Positions 61,525 to 64,000 of a DNA stretch of 64,000 bases are shown one piece after another. Within the stretch, counting starts at the first letter, position 1. Each line of letters starts with the position of its first letter. Position numbers and translations under genes: made by a program. The notes under the pieces are model-generated. The model saw nothing but the letters and a program-made list of their open reading frames with translations, was not told the origin of the DNA and ran no database searches. Source of the DNA: PKWO01 sp036384915. Lineage in GTDB: Bacteria; Pseudomonadota; Gammaproteobacteria; Burkholderiales; Burkholderiaceae_D. Where the stretch lies: NCBI GenBank assembly GCA_036384915.1, contig DASVLJ010000042.1:1-64000 (forward strand), read 5' to 3'.

Positions 61525-63168
61525 ATGAAGAGCCTTGCTCAACATCTCAAGACGAATTGGCTCAAGCTTGCCGTCATCTTGTTTCTTGCGCTGCCTGCCT
61601 TCGTGGCCAGCCGCAGCGGCTCGGGAGAAAATCGCCAGCTCGCTTCCTTGCCGGATTTTCCCGCTTCATGGGCACGCGCTCTGGAAGCCCCCAGGCAACT
61701 TGACGCCTGGGTCAACGACCATTTCGGTTTTCGTTATTACCTCGTGCGCCTCGATGCCCGGGCCCGCTATGCACTATTCCGTGATTTCACTTCGAAGCAA
61801 GTCATCGAAGGCCCCAACGGGCGGGTATATGTCTCCTCGCATGACAAAAGCTTTCCTCCCTATTCCGCCATCACCAGGGTGTGTTCGTTCACCGACAATG
61901 CACCGGACCATGCGATCTACTATGTCAATCAGATGTTTATCGATTTTCAGCAAAGAGGAATGCATCCGCAACTTCTTATCGCGCCGTCTTCGCCGGTGAT
62001 CGAATACCGCGATCTGCCGCCATGGCTGCGGCAGCGCTGCGCCGGGACCGATACGCCCGTCAACCGGGTACTGCAATCGCCCAAGCTCGACGAGGAAGCG
62101 CGCAAGGCCATCTTCTACCCTCTGGCGGAAATGCGTGCCATCAATAGTCAAACGGATTTGTTCCCCAAGACCTGGTTTCACTGGTCCGGCCCCGGGTTGG
62201 CATCCATCGTCGACTTGAGCGTGGAAAAAATCACGAAGCAGAAAGCGCCCAAGGTCAGCGCGCTGCCGACACGCGAATTCACCATGGGTTCGGACGTGCC
62301 GTCGATGCTGGCCGGTGTGCCGCTCCCTAGCGAAGTGCTGAAGCCGGACTTCGCATCGTCAGGCATTGCGGCCTGCAGCGGTCCCTCGTGCTTCCCGGAA
62401 CTTGGCACCGCCGCCGCGAAAATCGCGGATCTGTCGCGCTTCGGCAATCCCAGCGCACCGATCAAGCGGCGCCTGCTGCTGCTTTCCGATTCTTTCGGCG
62501 CAGGTATTGCCGGATACTATGCGCGCGACTATGCCACCGTGGAGCATATTGCCGGGAACAACCTGACCAGGCTGGACGACGAAGAAAACCGGCGGCTGCA
62601 ACAGCTGATATTTCGAGATCCGGCAACAACAGATGTGATCGTGCTATTCCACGACGGCGGTGCGATATACGATACCCTGGAGGATGATCTTGCTCGGCTG
62701 GTGGAACCCGCATCGCAAGCCCCGGCTTTGGATGCGGCGCAATATCGCCCCCTTGCGCAAGAGATTTACCTGGCCTTGTTGGGCAGAGCTGCGGACCCGA
62801 AAGGGCTCGACAATCTGAGCGCACTATTGGCTGTGGCGCGGGTTCCGCCCGACATGGAAGAATTTGCCGCTGCCTACGTCAAGAACCGCAAAGTCAGGCA
62901 TATTGTCGACAGCTTCAGCAACAGTGCCGAAGCGCGCAGGGCAAACGTGGAAAACACAGCGGCATTCGTGTCTACGGCTTATGCAAAAATGTTCGGACGA
63001 AAGCCTGCCTTCGATGAACTCAGCCATTGGGTCAATGCCATCGACAAGGACAAACTCAATCGCGGGCAGGCGAAATTGCTGATCATGGCGCAGGCGGTTG
63101 GCAAAAAGACGGCGCAGAACGAAGCTGACGCCGATTTGGTGAGCAAGAAGATTTCAAGCAGCACCTGA
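61525..63168 (+). CDS. AlgJ/AlgX-like SGNH O-acetyltransferase with DUF4214-like C-terminus
   Basis: A 547-aa protein. One N-terminal membrane helix (about 12-28) anchors a periplasmic domain of the AlgX/AlgJ SGNH type: NRQLASLPDF, WVNDHFGFRYYLVRLDARAR, FLISTRLT is absent but LLLLSDSFGAGIAGYYARDY (about 312-331) holds the nucleophile Ser. The last about 110 residues (EIYLALLGRAADPKGLDNLS, AAYVKNRKVRHI, AYAKMFGRKPAFDELSHWVN) form two DUF4214-like repeats. It should transfer the acetyl supplied by the MBOAT partner onto a secreted polysaccharide. The start ATG 61525 follows the MBOAT stop by 2 bases. Confidence 0.75.
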   Translation: MKSLAQHLKTNWLKLAVILFLALPAFVASRSGSGENRQLASLPDFPASWARALEAPRQLDAWVNDHFGFRYYLVRLDARARYALFRDFTSKQVIEGPNGRVYVSSHDKSFPPYSAITRVCSFTDNAPDHAIYYVNQMFIDFQQRGMHPQLLIAPSSPVIEYRDLPPWLRQRCAGTDTPVNRVLQSPKLDEEARKAIFYPLAEMRAINSQTDLFPKTWFHWSGPGLASIVDLSVEKITKQKAPKVSALPTREFTMGSDVPSMLAGVPLPSEVLKPDFASSGIAACSGPSCFPELGTAAAKIADLSRFGNPSAPIKRRLLLLSDSFGAGIAGYYARDYATVEHIAGNNLTRLDDEENRRLQQLIFRDPATTDVIVLFHDGGAIYDTLEDDLARLVEPASQAPALDAAQYRPLAQEIYLALLGRAADPKGLDNLSALLAVARVPPDMEEFAAAYVKNRKVRHIVDSFSNSAEARRANVENTAAFVSTAYAKMFGRKPAFDELSHWVNAIDKDKLNRGQAKLLIMAQAVGKKTAQNEADADLVSKKISSST

Positions 63169-63183
63169 TGCCGGCACGGCTCG

Positions 63184-64000
63184 TCATGCCGGCATTTCCC
63201 GCACATCGAAACCTCCGAGCGCGCCAAGGTAGTCTTCCACGCTGAGCAAGCCCATGCAAGGCATGGCGCCGTGCGGCAAGCTTTCGCCTTGCGCCAGCTT
63301 GCGCGCCAGTGCAATCGAGGCGCCGCAGGGGATGTGCGGCCCGTGATTTTGCGCCGCCACCACATGCCAGGTCAATTGCAGCGGCGCCCCGTCCTGCCCC
63401 ACACCTTCAAGCTTGACGAACATGCCGCCCTTGTCGCTGATGAAGGGTTCCATCCAGCCGCTCAGACGATGCAGGGGTGGGGCCCAGCGCGCAAGGCTGG
63501 ACAGCAAGCCCAGCCGCACGAGGTGTCCGCCGGCCCAGACCACGAGGTGTCCGGCAAAGCCGGCGAACCCGGCATGAAAGCTGACGGAGCGCACGCCGGC
63601 ATAGCGTTGGGGGAAGAGCGTCAAGTCGGGTACGTCGCAGCTGCCGAGCCGGCGCACGCCGACCGGTGCCGGAAAACGGTAGCGTATCGAATCGAGCCAG
63701 CCATGCACGGTTTGCCATTGCCCCTGCTCCAGGCGCTGGAAGGGCTTGCCGCAATAGCCGAACACGCCGCGCATGGTGGCGAGACCGGGTGCGCGTGCCG
63801 CCGAACCTATGCCGTGTCGGATCGCATCGAGCCGTGAAAAGTGCGGCAGGTAACGGTCGACCACGGCGGAAGACAGGGCCGGCAGCGAACTTGCGCCCGA
63901 GGTGACGAGCACACCGGCAGCGCGCGCCGCAGCATCGAGCGATGCAATGCCGGCGACGAAATCGCGCCCATCGGCCAGATCGATATAGTTGGCGCCTGCT
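63184..64000 (-). CDS. Saccharopine-dehydrogenase-like protein, 5' end outside window
   Basis: The C-terminal 271 residues or so of a protein read out of the window. The visible start is AGANYIDLADGRDFVAGIAS, then LDAAARAAGVLVTSGASSLP, the segment that follows the Rossmann dinucleotide-binding part in saccharopine dehydrogenase/trans-acting enoyl reductase-like proteins. The body ends with VEDYLGALGGFDVREMPA. The true substrate is unknown. The gene is convergent with the AlgJ-like gene and the stop is 16 bases away. Confidence 0.7.
   Translation of the reverse strand, partial: AGANYIDLADGRDFVAGIASLDAAARAAGVLVTSGASSLPALSSAVVDRYLPHFSRLDAIRHGIGSAARAPGLATMRGVFGYCGKPFQRLEQGQWQTVHGWLDSIRYRFPAPVGVRRLGSCDVPDLTLFPQRYAGVRSVSFHAGFAGFAGHLVVWAGGHLVRLGLLSSLARWAPPLHRLSGWMEPFISDKGGMFVKLEGVGQDGAPLQLTWHVVAAQNHGPHIPCGASIALARKLAQGESLPHGAMPCMGLLSVEDYLGALGGFDVREMPA

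Noticed and set aside
1..64000. CRISPR array
   Set aside because: No regularly spaced identical repeats with spacers were seen. The closest, the four Y modules, differ in length and covary in their stems.

Overview
The window is GC-rich chromosomal DNA, most likely from a betaproteobacterium of the order Burkholderiales, probably near Oxalobacteraceae. This rests on gene content and codon use only: PEP-CTERM proteins, a FadE-type dehydrogenase, an indolepyruvate decarboxylase, eutBC, and an rtc/Ro60 operon under a sigma-54 regulator. Housekeeping-type genes alternate with mobile and defence DNA.

Left part (1-15.5 kb): the end of an IS3-family element (1-320); a minus-strand module of large serine recombinase, two ParB-like proteins and a small zinc-binding protein (416-4488); a truncated Mrr remnant; an RHH/RelE-type toxin-antitoxin pair; a SWIM-SNF2 helicase; and a complete-looking Wadjet locus jetABCD (8841-15516) whose jetC carries an in-frame TAA stop.

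Middle part (15.6-37 kb): a cyclase-PEGA protein with a TPR lipoprotein, two tandem HAF-repeat PEP-CTERM proteins, a lipase-like lipoprotein with OmpW, indolepyruvate decarboxylase, rhomboid, 2OG oxygenase, tRNA-His followed at once by a small RNA that perfectly matches the 16S anti-Shine-Dalgarno end, FadE, CsbD, eutBC, and a small kinase-like ATPase behind a Trp-codon leader peptide and terminator. Two scars of large deletions are visible: a Clp-like ATPase at 25.7 kb and a MoxR/propeller scar at 33.1 kb.

Insertion hotspot (37.7-49 kb): a LexA-box-preceded VRR-NUC nuclease and DinG-like helicase operon. A type II restriction-modification cassette (vsr, C5 methyltransferase, PD-(D/E)XK endonuclease) has inserted at the 3' end of the helicase gene, flanked by 164-bp direct repeats of that gene. 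The next gene, for a secreted protein, is split by a 3.7-kb IS1595-like transposon with 8-bp target duplications. The transposon carries a Panacea-type toxin-antitoxin pair, other passengers and a strongly structured leader RNA with an 8-codon ORF.

RNA repair region (50.8-58.7 kb): rtcR (+) faces a minus-strand operon rsr (Ro60/TROVE), four Y-RNA-like modules, rtcB and rtcA, read from a perfect sigma-54 promoter. A second rtcB, with its own sigma-70-like promoter, a 12-codon leader ORF and a strong terminator/attenuator, follows with a 59-aa basic protein. RtcR would sense RNA damage and switch on the ligase, cyclase, Ro protein and Y RNAs together.

Right end (58.8-64 kb): a Rieske oxygenase, an MBOAT/AlgJ-like exopolysaccharide O-acetylation pair (the latter fused to a DUF4214-like tail), and the 3' part of a saccharopine-dehydrogenase-like gene that runs off the window.
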